Shown here piece after piece: positions 44,742 through 52,479 of a stretch of DNA of 64,000 bases. Within the stretch, counting starts at the first letter, position 1. The number at the start of each line of letters is the position of its first letter. The DNA is from Mycolicibacterium llatzerense (GTDB lineage: Bacteria > Actinomycetota > Actinomycetes > Mycobacteriales > Mycobacteriaceae), in contig NZ_JXST01000006.1 in NCBI RefSeq assembly GCF_000878195.1, forward strand, positions 117,164 to 181,163, in the 5' to 3' direction. The notes beneath the pieces are model-generated. The model was not told the DNA's origin. It saw only the letters and a program-made list of their open reading frames with translations, and searched no databases. The translations under genes were made by a program, and so were the position numbers.

Positions 44742-45053
44742 ATGAACCGCGCACGACGCAAACCACCCGTACTGAGGAGGGATTGCTGGATGGAAGTCCG
44801 CGACCCAGCCGCGATGAGACGGGCCCGCAAGGAGAAGCGCTATTCGCAGCGCGACCTCGGGCACCTTGTCCGGCGCACGCAGACCACGATCCACAAGATC
44901 GAAACCGGTCAGCTCAAGAACATCTCCGAGGACCTGGCGCTCGCACTGGCCGGTCGACTCGACCGGCACTGGGAGGACTTGTTCATCGCCCATGACGAAG
45001 TTCGCACGCCCGCAGTGTCAGCGGTCTGCGCAGACAGACGCCAGCCGGCATAA
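44742..45053 (+). CDS. Cro-like HTH protein
   Basis: 103 residues. The HTH is RRARKEKRYSQRDLGHLVRRTQTTIHKIETG, a clear HTH_3/Cro-C1 type. RBS GGGAGG precedes ATG 44742; an internal ATG at 44790 (MEVRDPAAMRR) could also start the conserved part. First gene of the rightward operon, so its role is probably that of Cro. Confidence 0.85.
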   Translation: MNRARRKPPVLRRDCWMEVRDPAAMRRARKEKRYSQRDLGHLVRRTQTTIHKIETGQLKNISEDLALALAGRLDRHWEDLFIAHDEVRTPAVSAVCADRRQPA

Positions 45054-45060
45054 ACGAAAG

Positions 45061-45089
45061 CCCCCACCCGGCCAGGGGTGAGGGCCAAC
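45061..45089 (+). terminator. Imperfect hairpin between Cro-like and antirepressor genes
   Basis: GCCC-CC-ACCC and GGGGT-GA-GGGC can pair around a short loop just after the Cro-like stop. It may act as a partial terminator or attenuator of the early operon. The stem has internal mismatches. Confidence 0.35.
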
Positions 45090-45111
45090 CGACGGAAAGG
45101 AACTGCTTCCA

Positions 45112-45969
45112 ATGTCAGACCTGACGCTACCCGACTCAAGAGACGAGCGTGATCAGCTCGCAGGCCGTACTGACGTGATCGACAAGGTCGGCGCGCTCCG
45201 CTGCCTCCCCGATGACACGCACGCGACCACTGAGATGGTCGCCGAGTTCTACGAGGTAGGCCGAGAAACCATCCTCACGGTCGTCAAGCGCAACCGCGAC
45301 GAGCTGGACGACGACGGATTCCGCGTGATCGGCCGCAGTGAAGTCACGTCCATCTTGAACTTGACTCCAGAAGACCTCGGCATGCCGAGCACCGCGCCGT
45401 CGATGAGCTTGTTCCCGCGGCGCGCAGTGCTCCGTATCGGGATGTTGCTGCGCGACAGCGAGGTGGCCCGCCAGGTCCGTGATTACCTCCTGGACGCGGA
45501 GCGGGAGTCGCCGGCCCGCGACCTGACTGAAGACGAGAAGCTGTTCGAGGCCTTCCAAATCCTCAAGCGCCGCAACGACAACCTCGCCATCGAGAACCAG
45601 GCGATGGCCGACAAGATCGCCGAAGACGCTCCCAAGGTCAACTACGTCGAGCTGTACGTCGCGGACACGGACTGCCTGAAGCTCCGCACGGTCGCCGCGA
45701 ACAACAACGTCGGCGAGGAATGGCTTCGGGACCTGCTCGTCGACAAGGGCTGGATCTACGTCGAGACCGAGCGGCGGTTCTCTGAATCCAAAGGCTGCGT
45801 GGAGATTCGCCGACGCTACTCGGCGTACGCGCACAAGCGGTCGTACTTCAAGCCGATCGAGACCCACGAAGCGCCTCGTTTCAAGGGCGAGGTCATGCAC
45901 ACCCTCAAGGTCACCCCGAACGGGGCGGAGGCTATCGCCCGTCTGGTCGTCCGGGAGGCAGCGGCGTGA
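45112..45969 (+). CDS. Phage antirepressor (ANT/KilA-C type C-terminal domain)
   Basis: 285 residues. The C-terminal about 110 residues carry the antirepressor pattern APKVNYVELYVADTDCLKLR and WLRDLLVDKGWIY. The N-terminal region (ATTEMVAEFYEVGRETILTVV) resembles phage ORF6N/Rha-like DNA-binding segments. It should counter the repressor and help induction. RBS GGAAAGGA is before the ATG. It leads a chain of GTGA-coupled genes. Confidence 0.85.
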   Translation: MSDLTLPDSRDERDQLAGRTDVIDKVGALRCLPDDTHATTEMVAEFYEVGRETILTVVKRNRDELDDDGFRVIGRSEVTSILNLTPEDLGMPSTAPSMSLFPRRAVLRIGMLLRDSEVARQVRDYLLDAERESPARDLTEDEKLFEAFQILKRRNDNLAIENQAMADKIAEDAPKVNYVELYVADTDCLKLRTVAANNNVGEEWLRDLLVDKGWIYVETERRFSESKGCVEIRRRYSAYAHKRSYFKPIETHEAPRFKGEVMHTLKVTPNGAEAIARLVVREAAA

Positions 45970-46055
45970 CCTACTGCTCTTCACCGCCTCCCAAGGTGCA
46001 GCACTTTCCGAAGCCGAAACGGCCTGTCTATCAGACGAAACCGAGGTCGAAGTGA
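45966..46055 (+). CDS. 29-residue Pro/Lys-rich mini-protein
   Basis: Begins MTYCSSPPPKVQHFPKPKRP. Its GTG overlaps the antirepressor stop and its own stop overlaps the GTG of the excisionase-like gene (both GTGA), which supports real translation, at least as a coupling cistron. No function recognised. Confidence 0.5.
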   Translation: MTYCSSPPPKVQHFPKPKRPVYQTKPRSK

Positions 46056-46357
46056 TTGTTGTTCATCAGCTCGAAGAGGTCGATCGGGAGATTCTGCAGC
46101 CGTTGGGCTGGACGGACGGTGTTCGTTGGTTGAAGCGTCGTATCGCTGCAGGTCAGATTCCTGGTAAGCGGTTGTCTCGCAACGTATTTGTGATGACGGA
46201 CAAGCACATCGAGGAGTGGCTCGAGGGCGACGCTGCCCCGGTCGCGGAGCCGGTGTCCGAGCCTGTAGCCGCGCCGGCGGCGGGCGAGCCGGTCACCTTC
46301 CTGCACGGATTGTCTGCGAGGTCGGCCCGCCGGTTGAAGTCGCCGGTGACCGCATGA
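46052..46357 (+). CDS. Excisionase-like wHTH protein
   Basis: 101 residues. LGWTDGVRWLKRRIAAGQIPGKRLSRNVFVMTDKHIEEWL is the winged HTH form of helix-turn-helix_17/excisionase proteins. It may direct excision with the integrase, although RDFs cannot be identified by fold alone. An Ala/Pro/Glu tail follows. A ten-codon frame (46354-46386) overlaps both this stop and the next gene's start and probably only couples translation. Confidence 0.65.
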   Translation: MIVVHQLEEVDREILQPLGWTDGVRWLKRRIAAGQIPGKRLSRNVFVMTDKHIEEWLEGDAAPVAEPVSEPVAAPAAGEPVTFLHGLSARSARRLKSPVTA

Positions 46358-46382
46358 CCTCGTCGATCGGCGGACTGCGCCC

Positions 46383-46544
46383 GTGACGACGCTGATTGTT
46401 CTCCTCTTCGCGGCTCTTCTTGTCCTGCTGGCTGTTTCGCTGCTGCTGTGGGGCGCGAACCGCGATCTGCATGCCGCGCTGCGCAGCCAGATCAGGCCGC
46501 CGGCCCCGGTGTGCGCTGACGAGCTGGTGAGGCGTCAGCTGTGA
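46383..46544 (+). CDS. Small one-helix membrane protein, 53 residues
   Basis: N-terminal hydrophobic helix TLIVLLFAALLVLLAVSLLLW followed by a short polar tail. GTG start; the stop overlaps the next GTG (GTGA). Phage early membrane protein of unknown role. Confidence 0.6.
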   Translation: MTTLIVLLFAALLVLLAVSLLLWGANRDLHAALRSQIRPPAPVCADELVRRQL

Positions 46545-46831
46545 TCCGACTGCTGCGGTGGCCTTTTGAACAGGTCGGCGCGTTCATTGACAACCTGCTC
46601 CCGGCAGCTGAGGACCTGCGCGCTCGGGTGCAGCTGGCCCGCGAGGAGCGGCAGGGCCGCGAGGCCGATGAGCTGTTCGAGTTCTTTCAGCAGGGTGCCG
46701 ATCGGCGGCACCCGTCCCCGGGGGTGGTGAGCGACGGCCCCCTACCTACGGCGCCCGCCCCCGGGGAACCCCACTTCGAGCGGTACTACCTGGATCGATT
46801 TGTCCAGGCCGACAACAAGTTTCAGAAGTAG
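46541..46831 (+). CDS. Phage hypothetical protein, 96 residues
   Basis: Charged helical N-terminal half (AAEDLRARVQLAREERQGREADELFEFFQQG) followed by a Pro-rich segment; ends ADNKFQK. The last 24 bp, including the stop codon, are repeated exactly 282 bp downstream. GTG start coupled to the previous gene. Confidence 0.65.
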   Translation: MIRLLRWPFEQVGAFIDNLLPAAEDLRARVQLAREERQGREADELFEFFQQGADRRHPSPGVVSDGPLPTAPAPGEPHFERYYLDRFVQADNKFQK

Positions 46832-47113
46832 CGGTTCAATCCCAAGGAGTCACGCGTGGCACTTCATCCGTCAACCCAGCACCTGATCGACCTGTTCGAT
46901 TTCGACCACCTGCCGCCGCACCTGCAAGACGTCAGTAGGGAGCTCGCCGAGGTCGCTGCGTTCATGGTCGGCGTTCTCGGCGAGGGTCCCGAGCTGACCA
47001 CCGGACTTCGGAAGCTGCTGGAGGCCAAGGACTGCTTCGTTCGGCAAGCCGTCATCGACGCGCGCAAAAAGACCAGCTGATTCGGCAACGCCGACAACAA
47101 GTTTCAGAAGTAG
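46808..47113 (+). repeat. Exact 24-bp direct repeat flanking the 74-residue gene
   Basis: Copies at 46808-46831 and 47090-47113 are identical over 24 bp (they begin GCCGACAACAAG and end CAGAAGTAG). The left copy is the end of the upstream coding sequence including its TAG; the right copy is non-coding. Repeat period is 282 bp and the enclosed gene is whole. Confidence 0.9.
46856..47080 (+). CDS. Small phage protein, possible Acb2/Tad1-type hairpin protein
   Basis: 74 residues. The C-terminal part GPELTTGLRKLLEAKDCFVRQAV has the spacing of the Acb2/Tad1-like helical hairpin of many phages, where TxxLxxLxEA is followed by an aromatic/hydrophobic helix. Acb2 hexamers bind cyclic oligonucleotides and block CBASS. 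Assignment is by pattern and is uncertain; a neutral small helical protein is the alternative. GTG with RBS AAGGAG. It is enclosed by the 24-bp repeats and followed by a hairpin, unlike its densely packed neighbours. Confidence 0.55.
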   Translation: MALHPSTQHLIDLFDFDHLPPHLQDVSRELAEVAAFMVGVLGEGPELTTGLRKLLEAKDCFVRQAVIDARKKTS

Positions 47114-47116
47114 GCA

Positions 47117-47147
47117 GGCCCGCGCCGGGCGGAATCCGGCACGGGCC
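47117..47147. terminator. Hairpin after the repeat-flanked gene
   Basis: GGCCCGCGCCGG (47117-47128) pairs with CCGGCACGGGCC (47136-47147) with one mismatch and a 7-nt loop. It lies between the right repeat copy and the next gene. Confidence 0.55.
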
Positions 47148-47168
47148 ACGACATCGAAGGGAACCCCC

Positions 47169-47459
47169 ATGTCAACAACCAGCGTAGCAATCTCCATAGG
47201 CTCCCGCGGCGAGGAACAGTTCGAAGCCTGCGAGAGTGGGAACTACTTCGTTGAGGACACCTCGCCAGTCTCCGACGCGACCAATATCCGCGTCCATCTC
47301 GACGAGTTCGCCTACGTCACGATGACCGTCGGCCAGTGGAAGGCCTTGGTCGGTGCGGTGTACCTCGGCATCGAGGCGATCCCGGCCAAGCGCCAGCAGC
47401 GGCTGGAACGTGAAGCCCGATCGCGTGCACTGGTCGCCCAGGCGGCGGTGCAGTCATGA
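47169..47459 (+). CDS. Phage hypothetical protein, 96 residues
   Basis: Begins MSTTSVAISIGSRGEEQFEA; acidic with NIRVHLDEFAYVTMTV, then a basic helical C terminus. ATG preceded by GAAGGGA. Overlaps the next gene by ATGA. No family recognised. Confidence 0.6.
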   Translation: MSTTSVAISIGSRGEEQFEACESGNYFVEDTSPVSDATNIRVHLDEFAYVTMTVGQWKALVGAVYLGIEAIPAKRQQRLEREARSRALVAQAAVQS

Positions 47460-47797
47460 TCCGCAAGGCGCTGTTGTTCCTCGGCCTGACTACGTGCTGG
47501 CTAATCCCGATGATCGGGCTGCTGGTCATCCCGGCGCGCGCTGATGCGCCGTTCGTGATGTGCCCGAGTGGTCGTGCTGGTGTGGCCACCTCTGTGACAA
47601 GTTGCGCGTTCGCCGACAACGTCCGCCGCGGGTACTTGGCCCAGGGGAATGGCGAGGTCATCGCCTACAGCCCGGTCACTGATGCCGTGTACGACATGTG
47701 GTGCCAGCCCGGCTACCGGGCGGCATTCAGCAGCGGCGTCGTGGTGACGTCGGCGCTATGCGTCGGCGGCAGCAACGCGGCGGTGGTGGTCTGGTGA
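47456..47797 (+). CDS. Phage-encoded secreted protein, 113 residues
   Basis: A signal peptide (ALLFLGLTTCWLIPMIGLLVIPARA) is followed by a domain with four Cys (VMCPSG, TSCAFAD, MWCQPG, SALCVGG), probably two disulfides. Similar to small exported proteins of mycobacteria and their phages. A 16-codon frame (47794-47844) follows with start/stop overlaps to both neighbours. Confidence 0.65.
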   Translation: MIRKALLFLGLTTCWLIPMIGLLVIPARADAPFVMCPSGRAGVATSVTSCAFADNVRRGYLAQGNGEVIAYSPVTDAVYDMWCQPGYRAAFSSGVVVTSALCVGGSNAAVVVW

Positions 47798-47844
47798 GCG
47801 CGATGACTGGGGCGATGGCGCCGTGGGAGCACGAGGTGTCGTAG

Positions 47845-48069
47845 ATGCTCGGGAAGGCTGTCGCCGCTGTTGCCTCGAATCCCGCTGTGGCTGTTGCACT
47901 TCGGCATCACGTGATCTCGGCCGTGGTGGCCCTCGACATCATGCTGCTCGACTTCGACGCAGAGTGCGAAGAAGCGTCAGACGCGATCGAGCGGCAGCTG
48001 GCCGACTGGCGCGCCGAAATCGACTGGGCCAACTACAAGGTGCGCCACTTGATCGGGGCCGCGGCATGA
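47845..48069 (+). CDS. Phage hypothetical protein, 74 residues
   Basis: An Ala/Val-rich helical N terminus and an acidic helical centre (LDFDAECEEASDAIERQLADW). No RBS is obvious, but it is coupled to the 16-codon frame upstream and overlaps the next gene by ATGA. Confidence 0.55.
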   Translation: MLGKAVAAVASNPAVAVALRHHVISAVVALDIMLLDFDAECEEASDAIERQLADWRAEIDWANYKVRHLIGAAA

Positions 48070-48827
48070 AATGCAGCAGACCGAAGTGCTCAGGAAATGC
48101 CGCCAAGCGTGGGCTGTGCCAAAAGCACCACGATTACTGGTGCGCCCAGAACCCGCCAGTCCCAGCAGCTTTGGTAGCGGCTCACATCAATCGGCTACGT
48201 GAGTCGGGGATGAGCGGGACGTGCATCGCTGACCATGCGGACGTAGCGTTTTCCGAGGTCTACCACATCATCAGGGGAGACCGGACCTATGTCCTGTCGG
48301 ACGTCGCCCGCAAGATTCTCGCCGTCGAGCCGGTGCCGATGTTCGAGTGGAGTCCGGGCCGTCAGGTGCCAAGTATCGGATCCGCGCGGCGCATCCAGGC
48401 ACTGGTCGCGTTGGGCCACACACAAGCGGACCTAGCGGCCGAGATCGGCTGCTACGAGAACCGTATCCCTCGAATGATGCGCCAGCCGTTTGTCACAGTG
48501 GCATTCGCACGGGACGTCGACGCGCTGTACCGGCGGCTGATGTTCACGCCGGCGCCGGACACCCTGGCGGCGCGCCGATCCCGCCAGCGGGCGCAGCGCG
48601 CCGGGTGGTGGCCACCGTTGGCGTGGGAGGACATCGACGACCCGGCCGAGAAGCCCGAACGGAAGCTGAGGTACCGGGCGAACTCGGTCGCCCCCTTCGA
48701 TGACCGATACCAGGACGTAGTCGCGATAGGGGTCAGGGGAGACGCGAACATCGCTGAACGCCTGGGTATCTCAGAGGTGTCGCTGCGGACTATGCGGTCC
48801 CGCGCTGGATTGGCGGTACCGGCATGA
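48066..48827 (+). CDS. Phage zinc-knuckle/HTH DNA-binding protein (paralog of the gene at 52859)
   Basis: 253 residues. The N-terminal Cys/His cluster KCSRPKCSG, CQKHHDYWC suggests a zinc site. A first HTH is near 50-75, a second in ARRIQALVALGHTQADLAAEIG, then the linker WWPPLAWEDIDDP and a last HTH near 225-245 (NIAERLGISEVSLRTMRSR). The gene at 52859 repeats this architecture. Probably a phage regulator of unknown site. Confidence 0.75.
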   Translation: MKCSRPKCSGNAAKRGLCQKHHDYWCAQNPPVPAALVAAHINRLRESGMSGTCIADHADVAFSEVYHIIRGDRTYVLSDVARKILAVEPVPMFEWSPGRQVPSIGSARRIQALVALGHTQADLAAEIGCYENRIPRMMRQPFVTVAFARDVDALYRRLMFTPAPDTLAARRSRQRAQRAGWWPPLAWEDIDDPAEKPERKLRYRANSVAPFDDRYQDVVAIGVRGDANIAERLGISEVSLRTMRSRAGLAVPA

Positions 48828-49768
48828 CCGCCATCAAACCCGGATCGCCTGAGTGGCTGAAGATCATCACGCCGTCGAAAGTGCCGTCAATCCTGGGTAT
48901 TTCACGCTGGAAGTCGCAGCGCGAGCTTTGGCTCGAAATGGCCGGCATCATCGAGCCCGCGCCGATCACCGAGGCCAAGCAGGATGACTTCGACTACGGG
49001 CACGCAGTCGAGCTGGCTGCCCGCGAGTACTGGCTGTACAAGGCGAACCGTGGCCTGCCCGACGGCACAGGCTGGCGGCTCTCGCGCGGCGAGGTGCAGA
49101 TGCTCAACACCGCGCTGCCGTTCGACAACCTTGCCACGGTCGACCTGCGGGCGTCGATCGGCAGCAAACGCCGCTGCGTCGAGGTAAAAAAGTCTCGCTC
49201 GCTTGAGGAGTGGGGCGACGACGGTAGCGGCGTGGTTCCGCAGGACTACGCGGCACAGGTGATGACGCAGATGCTCATTACCGGGTGGCACGAGCAGGCC
49301 GACCTCGTGTTGTGGCCGCAGTTCGGGATGCCGCGTATCTACGTCGTCGAGTGGGACCAGGACGTGGCTGATTGGATCGTCGAGCGTTGCGTTGCTTGGT
49401 CTGCGTCGCTGGCTGCCAATGAGCCGCCGCCGCTGGATGATTCGGTGTCCTGCTATGAGGCGATCCGTCGTCTGCACCCGGACATCGACGGCAGCGAGGT
49501 CGAGGTCCCGCCGGCGCTGGCTCGGCAGGTTCTGGACTGGCACCGCGAGCTGGGCCAGACCGAGAAGACTGCGCGCAGCCGCAAGACGGAGCTGCTGGAG
49601 CTGATGGGCGAAGCGAAAACCGCTGTGTGCGACGGCATCAAGATTGCCGGCCGTCAGCCGGGGCGCGGCGGTTCCGTGTCTCTGGTCATCGCGCAGAAGA
49701 ACTACGACGCGCTGTTCGAGCGTCACCCCTACCCAGAACTGTCCACGACAACGGAAGAGATTGCATGA
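48824..49768 (+). CDS. YqaJ-family phage exonuclease
   Basis: 314 residues of the YqaJ/lambda-exonuclease nuclease fold. TPSKVPSILGISRWKSQREL at the N terminus, acidic and Lys residues in RCVEVKKSR, and YAAQVMTQMLIT follow the family pattern. It resects double-strand ends 5' to 3' for annealing by the RecT protein encoded next, whose ATG overlaps the stop. Confidence 0.87.
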   Translation: MTAIKPGSPEWLKIITPSKVPSILGISRWKSQRELWLEMAGIIEPAPITEAKQDDFDYGHAVELAAREYWLYKANRGLPDGTGWRLSRGEVQMLNTALPFDNLATVDLRASIGSKRRCVEVKKSRSLEEWGDDGSGVVPQDYAAQVMTQMLITGWHEQADLVLWPQFGMPRIYVVEWDQDVADWIVERCVAWSASLAANEPPPLDDSVSCYEAIRRLHPDIDGSEVEVPPALARQVLDWHRELGQTEKTARSRKTELLELMGEAKTAVCDGIKIAGRQPGRGGSVSLVIAQKNYDALFERHPYPELSTTTEEIA

Positions 49769-50823
49769 CCACTGAAATCGCCACCGCCGCAACGACGGAA
49801 ATTATCACGGCCACGACCACGACGCTCGCTATCGCCGACAGTCAGACCGAGTTCACCGAGGCGCAGATCGCCGGCCTCAAGCAGCTCGGCATCGACGACG
49901 CCCCTCGCGGCGACCTGGACGTGTTCTTCCACACGTCCAAACGCCTTGGCCTGGACCCATTCCAGAAGCAGATCTACATGATCGCCCGCAGAACCAAGGT
50001 CGGCGGATACAACGGCGAGGCTGAGCGCTGGGAGAACAAGTACACGATCCAGGTCGGCATCGACGGATTCCGGGTTACTGGGCATCGAGTTGCGCGGCGT
50101 GAGGGTGTCGGTCGACCGATCGCACATCGCCAGTTCTGCGGTCGGGATGGCATCTGGCGCGACGTGCTCATTGAGGACGGTCCGCCGGTCGCCGCGAAGT
50201 GTGTAATCAGCTGCGGTGGTGAGGTATTCGCGGAGTCGGTCGTGAAGTTCGCCGAGTACGTCCAGACGACGCGCAACGGCGACCCAACCGGCCAGTGGCG
50301 CGACAAGCCAATGACGATGCTCGGCAAGTGTGCCGAGGCGGCGGCCTGGCGCTCGGCGTTCCCGCAAGACTTCTCGCAGGTCTATGAGCCGGCCGAGTTC
50401 CATGAGGTGATCGACGGTGAGGTCGAGCCGGTCCGTGTCCGGTCGGAGCGCTCCGGCGGTGTCGCTGCGCTGCGCGAGGCCGCCGCCGCGGAGAAGTCCG
50501 ACACCGTGGCGCACGAGACGGCTGCAGCGGCGGCCACCGCGGCGCAGGCGTCGTCCGGTCGACTGTCGGACGCTGCGCGCAAGAAGTGGATTGATCGCCT
50601 GGGCGAGTTGTGGACCGCGGCCGACGTCGCCGACGGTGGCGACCGCGGCACGATCGCGGCGTCGATCCTCGATCACCCGGTCGATCCCAACTCTGACGAT
50701 GACCTCAAGGCCGTCGTCACCAAGCTCGACGAGTGGAAAAAGGCCGGCGAGACCGAGTCCCAGGTCCGGGAAATCCTCAACGCTGCAGCACTCGCCGCGG
50801 CCAATGCCGAGCAGTCCGAATAA
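49765..50823 (+). CDS. recT: RecT-family single-strand annealing protein
   Basis: 352 residues. The RecT/Bet core (about 30-215) includes FFHTSKRLGLDPFQKQIYMI, TIQVGIDGFRVTG, and MTMLGKCAEAAAWRSAFP. The C terminus is Ala-rich and acidic. Together with the YqaJ exonuclease it forms a two-component recombination system. An in-frame extension to 49627 overlaps the exonuclease gene and is not favoured. Confidence 0.92.
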   Translation: MTTEIATAATTEIITATTTTLAIADSQTEFTEAQIAGLKQLGIDDAPRGDLDVFFHTSKRLGLDPFQKQIYMIARRTKVGGYNGEAERWENKYTIQVGIDGFRVTGHRVARREGVGRPIAHRQFCGRDGIWRDVLIEDGPPVAAKCVISCGGEVFAESVVKFAEYVQTTRNGDPTGQWRDKPMTMLGKCAEAAAWRSAFPQDFSQVYEPAEFHEVIDGEVEPVRVRSERSGGVAALREAAAAEKSDTVAHETAAAAATAAQASSGRLSDAARKKWIDRLGELWTAADVADGGDRGTIAASILDHPVDPNSDDDLKAVVTKLDEWKKAGETESQVREILNAAALAAANAEQSE

Positions 50824-50853
50824 CCAACCGCCACAACCCGAAAGGCAACACCT

Positions 50854-51192
50854 ATGTCTGAATCCGAAGCCCAGCCGGAAACCGGCACCGAGCTGCAGCC
50901 CGGTGATGTCACCGAATTCCTGGTCGTGCTCACCCAATTGAACAAGGGCAGAACGCAAGTCGAGTTGACCAAGGCGCTACACGAGGTCGTCGACGCCGCG
51001 CTGGCGACCGAGAAGAAGGGCGGCTCGGTGACCCTGAAGATCAAGGTCGAGCCGCTCGAATCCGGCGCAGTGTCCCTCATCCCCGACGTCACGTGCAGCC
51101 CCGCCAAGGACCCCGCCGGAACCATCTTCTTCGCCGACGGCGACGGCACCCTTTCGCGCGACAACGCCGGCATGTTCTACGGCAACCGCTGA
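50854..51192 (+). CDS. Phage hypothetical protein, 112 residues
   Basis: Acidic N terminus, helix LTKALHEVVDAALATEKK, then beta-rich VTLKIKVEPL and GTIFFADGDGTLSRDN. Typically sits between RecT and the DUF2303 gene in mycobacteriophages. RBS GAAAGG before the ATG. Function unknown. Confidence 0.7.
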   Translation: MSESEAQPETGTELQPGDVTEFLVVLTQLNKGRTQVELTKALHEVVDAALATEKKGGSVTLKIKVEPLESGAVSLIPDVTCSPAKDPAGTIFFADGDGTLSRDNAGMFYGNR

Positions 51193-51230
51193 CCACCCCC
51201 AACCAAACCCTCTGAACTGAAAGCGAATCC

Positions 51231-52073
51231 ATGCCCGACAACACCATCGAACTGCCGAACCACACCGTCGAACTGATCGACGAGACTGGCGCCGACGGCC
51301 CCCTGTTCCTGGCGACCGCGAACAGCGCGCACAACCTCGAGCAGCGCGTCATCGATATCCGCAAGGAAGCGCCGGACGCCTTCCCGCCCAGAACCGTTCC
51401 GGAGCGCGTTGTCACCGACAAGGATTCGTTCGCAGCCGAGCTCGAGCGCCGCAAGCTGATCGAAGGCGTCTCGACCGTCTGGGGTAACCGCCAGCGCGGC
51501 GAATTCACCGCGGTCTACGACGAACTCGACCCCAGCGCAGTGCGGGACTACACCCGCCGCCACGACCGCCTGGTCCTGCGCTTCATCAAGGACCCCGACT
51601 GGGACACCCTCTTCAAGGCTGCCGACGGCGAATACCACAGCCAGGAAAAGTTCGCCGACCTCATCGAGTCCGCCGGCCACCTCATCACCAGCCACCCGGC
51701 CGCCGATCTGGTGGAACTCGTCAACAACATTCGCGGCAGCTCGAAGGGATCGTTCGAGTCGCGGATCAACCGCAGCACCGGAAGCCTGAACCTCACCTAC
51801 AGCGAAGAGGTCACGGTCCGGGGCAAGTCCACCACGTCATCCGGCGAGCTCGAGGTTCCGAAAGACATCACCTTCGCGGCGCGGCCGTTCGAGGACTACC
51901 CGCTGGTCACGGTGAAGTGCTGGCTGCGGCTGCTCATCAGCGGCGGCCAGATGCGAATGGGCCTGTTCCCGCAGCCGTACGAGCACCTCGTGCGCGACGC
52001 CTGGAACGTCGTCACCGGCCAGGTCGCCGAGCAGATCGGCGCCAAGGTCTACGCCGCGAATATCGGCCGCTGA
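51231..52073 (+). CDS. DUF2303 (YfdQ-like) phage protein
   Basis: 280 residues. LDPSAVRDYTRRHDRLVLRF, HSQEKFADLIE and a C-terminal VPKDITFAARPFEDYPL are typical of DUF2303. The family is found beside recombination genes in many phages; biochemical role unknown. Confidence 0.83.
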   Translation: MPDNTIELPNHTVELIDETGADGPLFLATANSAHNLEQRVIDIRKEAPDAFPPRTVPERVVTDKDSFAAELERRKLIEGVSTVWGNRQRGEFTAVYDELDPSAVRDYTRRHDRLVLRFIKDPDWDTLFKAADGEYHSQEKFADLIESAGHLITSHPAADLVELVNNIRGSSKGSFESRINRSTGSLNLTYSEEVTVRGKSTTSSGELEVPKDITFAARPFEDYPLVTVKCWLRLLISGGQMRMGLFPQPYEHLVRDAWNVVTGQVAEQIGAKVYAANIGR

Positions 52074-52075
52074 CC

Positions 52076-52246
52076 GTGGCTGCGCAGTTCTGCCGCCACT
52101 GCGGTGTCGACATCTTCTGGATGGAGTCGATCTCGCAGTGGTGGCACATCACCGGCGAGAACGTCACCCATGCGTATCGCGGCTGCCGCGACAAGGCGGG
52201 GAACCTGACCGGAGCCACCCTGGCGGCACCCGAGTTGGTCCCGTGA
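52076..52246 (+). CDS. Small zinc-ribbon protein, 56 residues
   Basis: Starts AAQFCRHCG with a CxxC, and a later Cys/His pair (WHITGEN, YRGCRD). GTG 52076, three nt after the DUF2303 stop; overlaps the next GTG (GTGA). Confidence 0.65.
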   Translation: MAAQFCRHCGVDIFWMESISQWWHITGENVTHAYRGCRDKAGNLTGATLAAPELVP

Positions 52247-52479
52247 CCGCGGTGCTCGAGCTGCGCACCCTGCGCCCCGCGTCCGGGCCCGACATCGAGA
52301 CCCGGGCGCGGTGCCAGGACGACGGACACCCGGCCGGCTGCTTCAACCCCCTCTGGCCGGGCACGTTCTGCCACTGCGGCCGCGTCATCTACGCCGGCGA
52401 ACTGCCGATCGTGCGCTGGACGAGGCCGCCCCGAACCGACACCCGCAGACCAGTTTTCATCCCCAAGGATCCCCGATGA
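52243..52479 (+). CDS. Phage Cys-rich hypothetical protein, 78 residues
   Basis: Contains RCQDDGHPAGCFNP and TFCHCGRVIY, probably a zinc site. GTG start coupled to the previous gene, stop overlaps the next ATG (ATGA). Confidence 0.6.
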   Translation: MTAVLELRTLRPASGPDIETRARCQDDGHPAGCFNPLWPGTFCHCGRVIYAGELPIVRWTRPPRTDTRRPVFIPKDPR

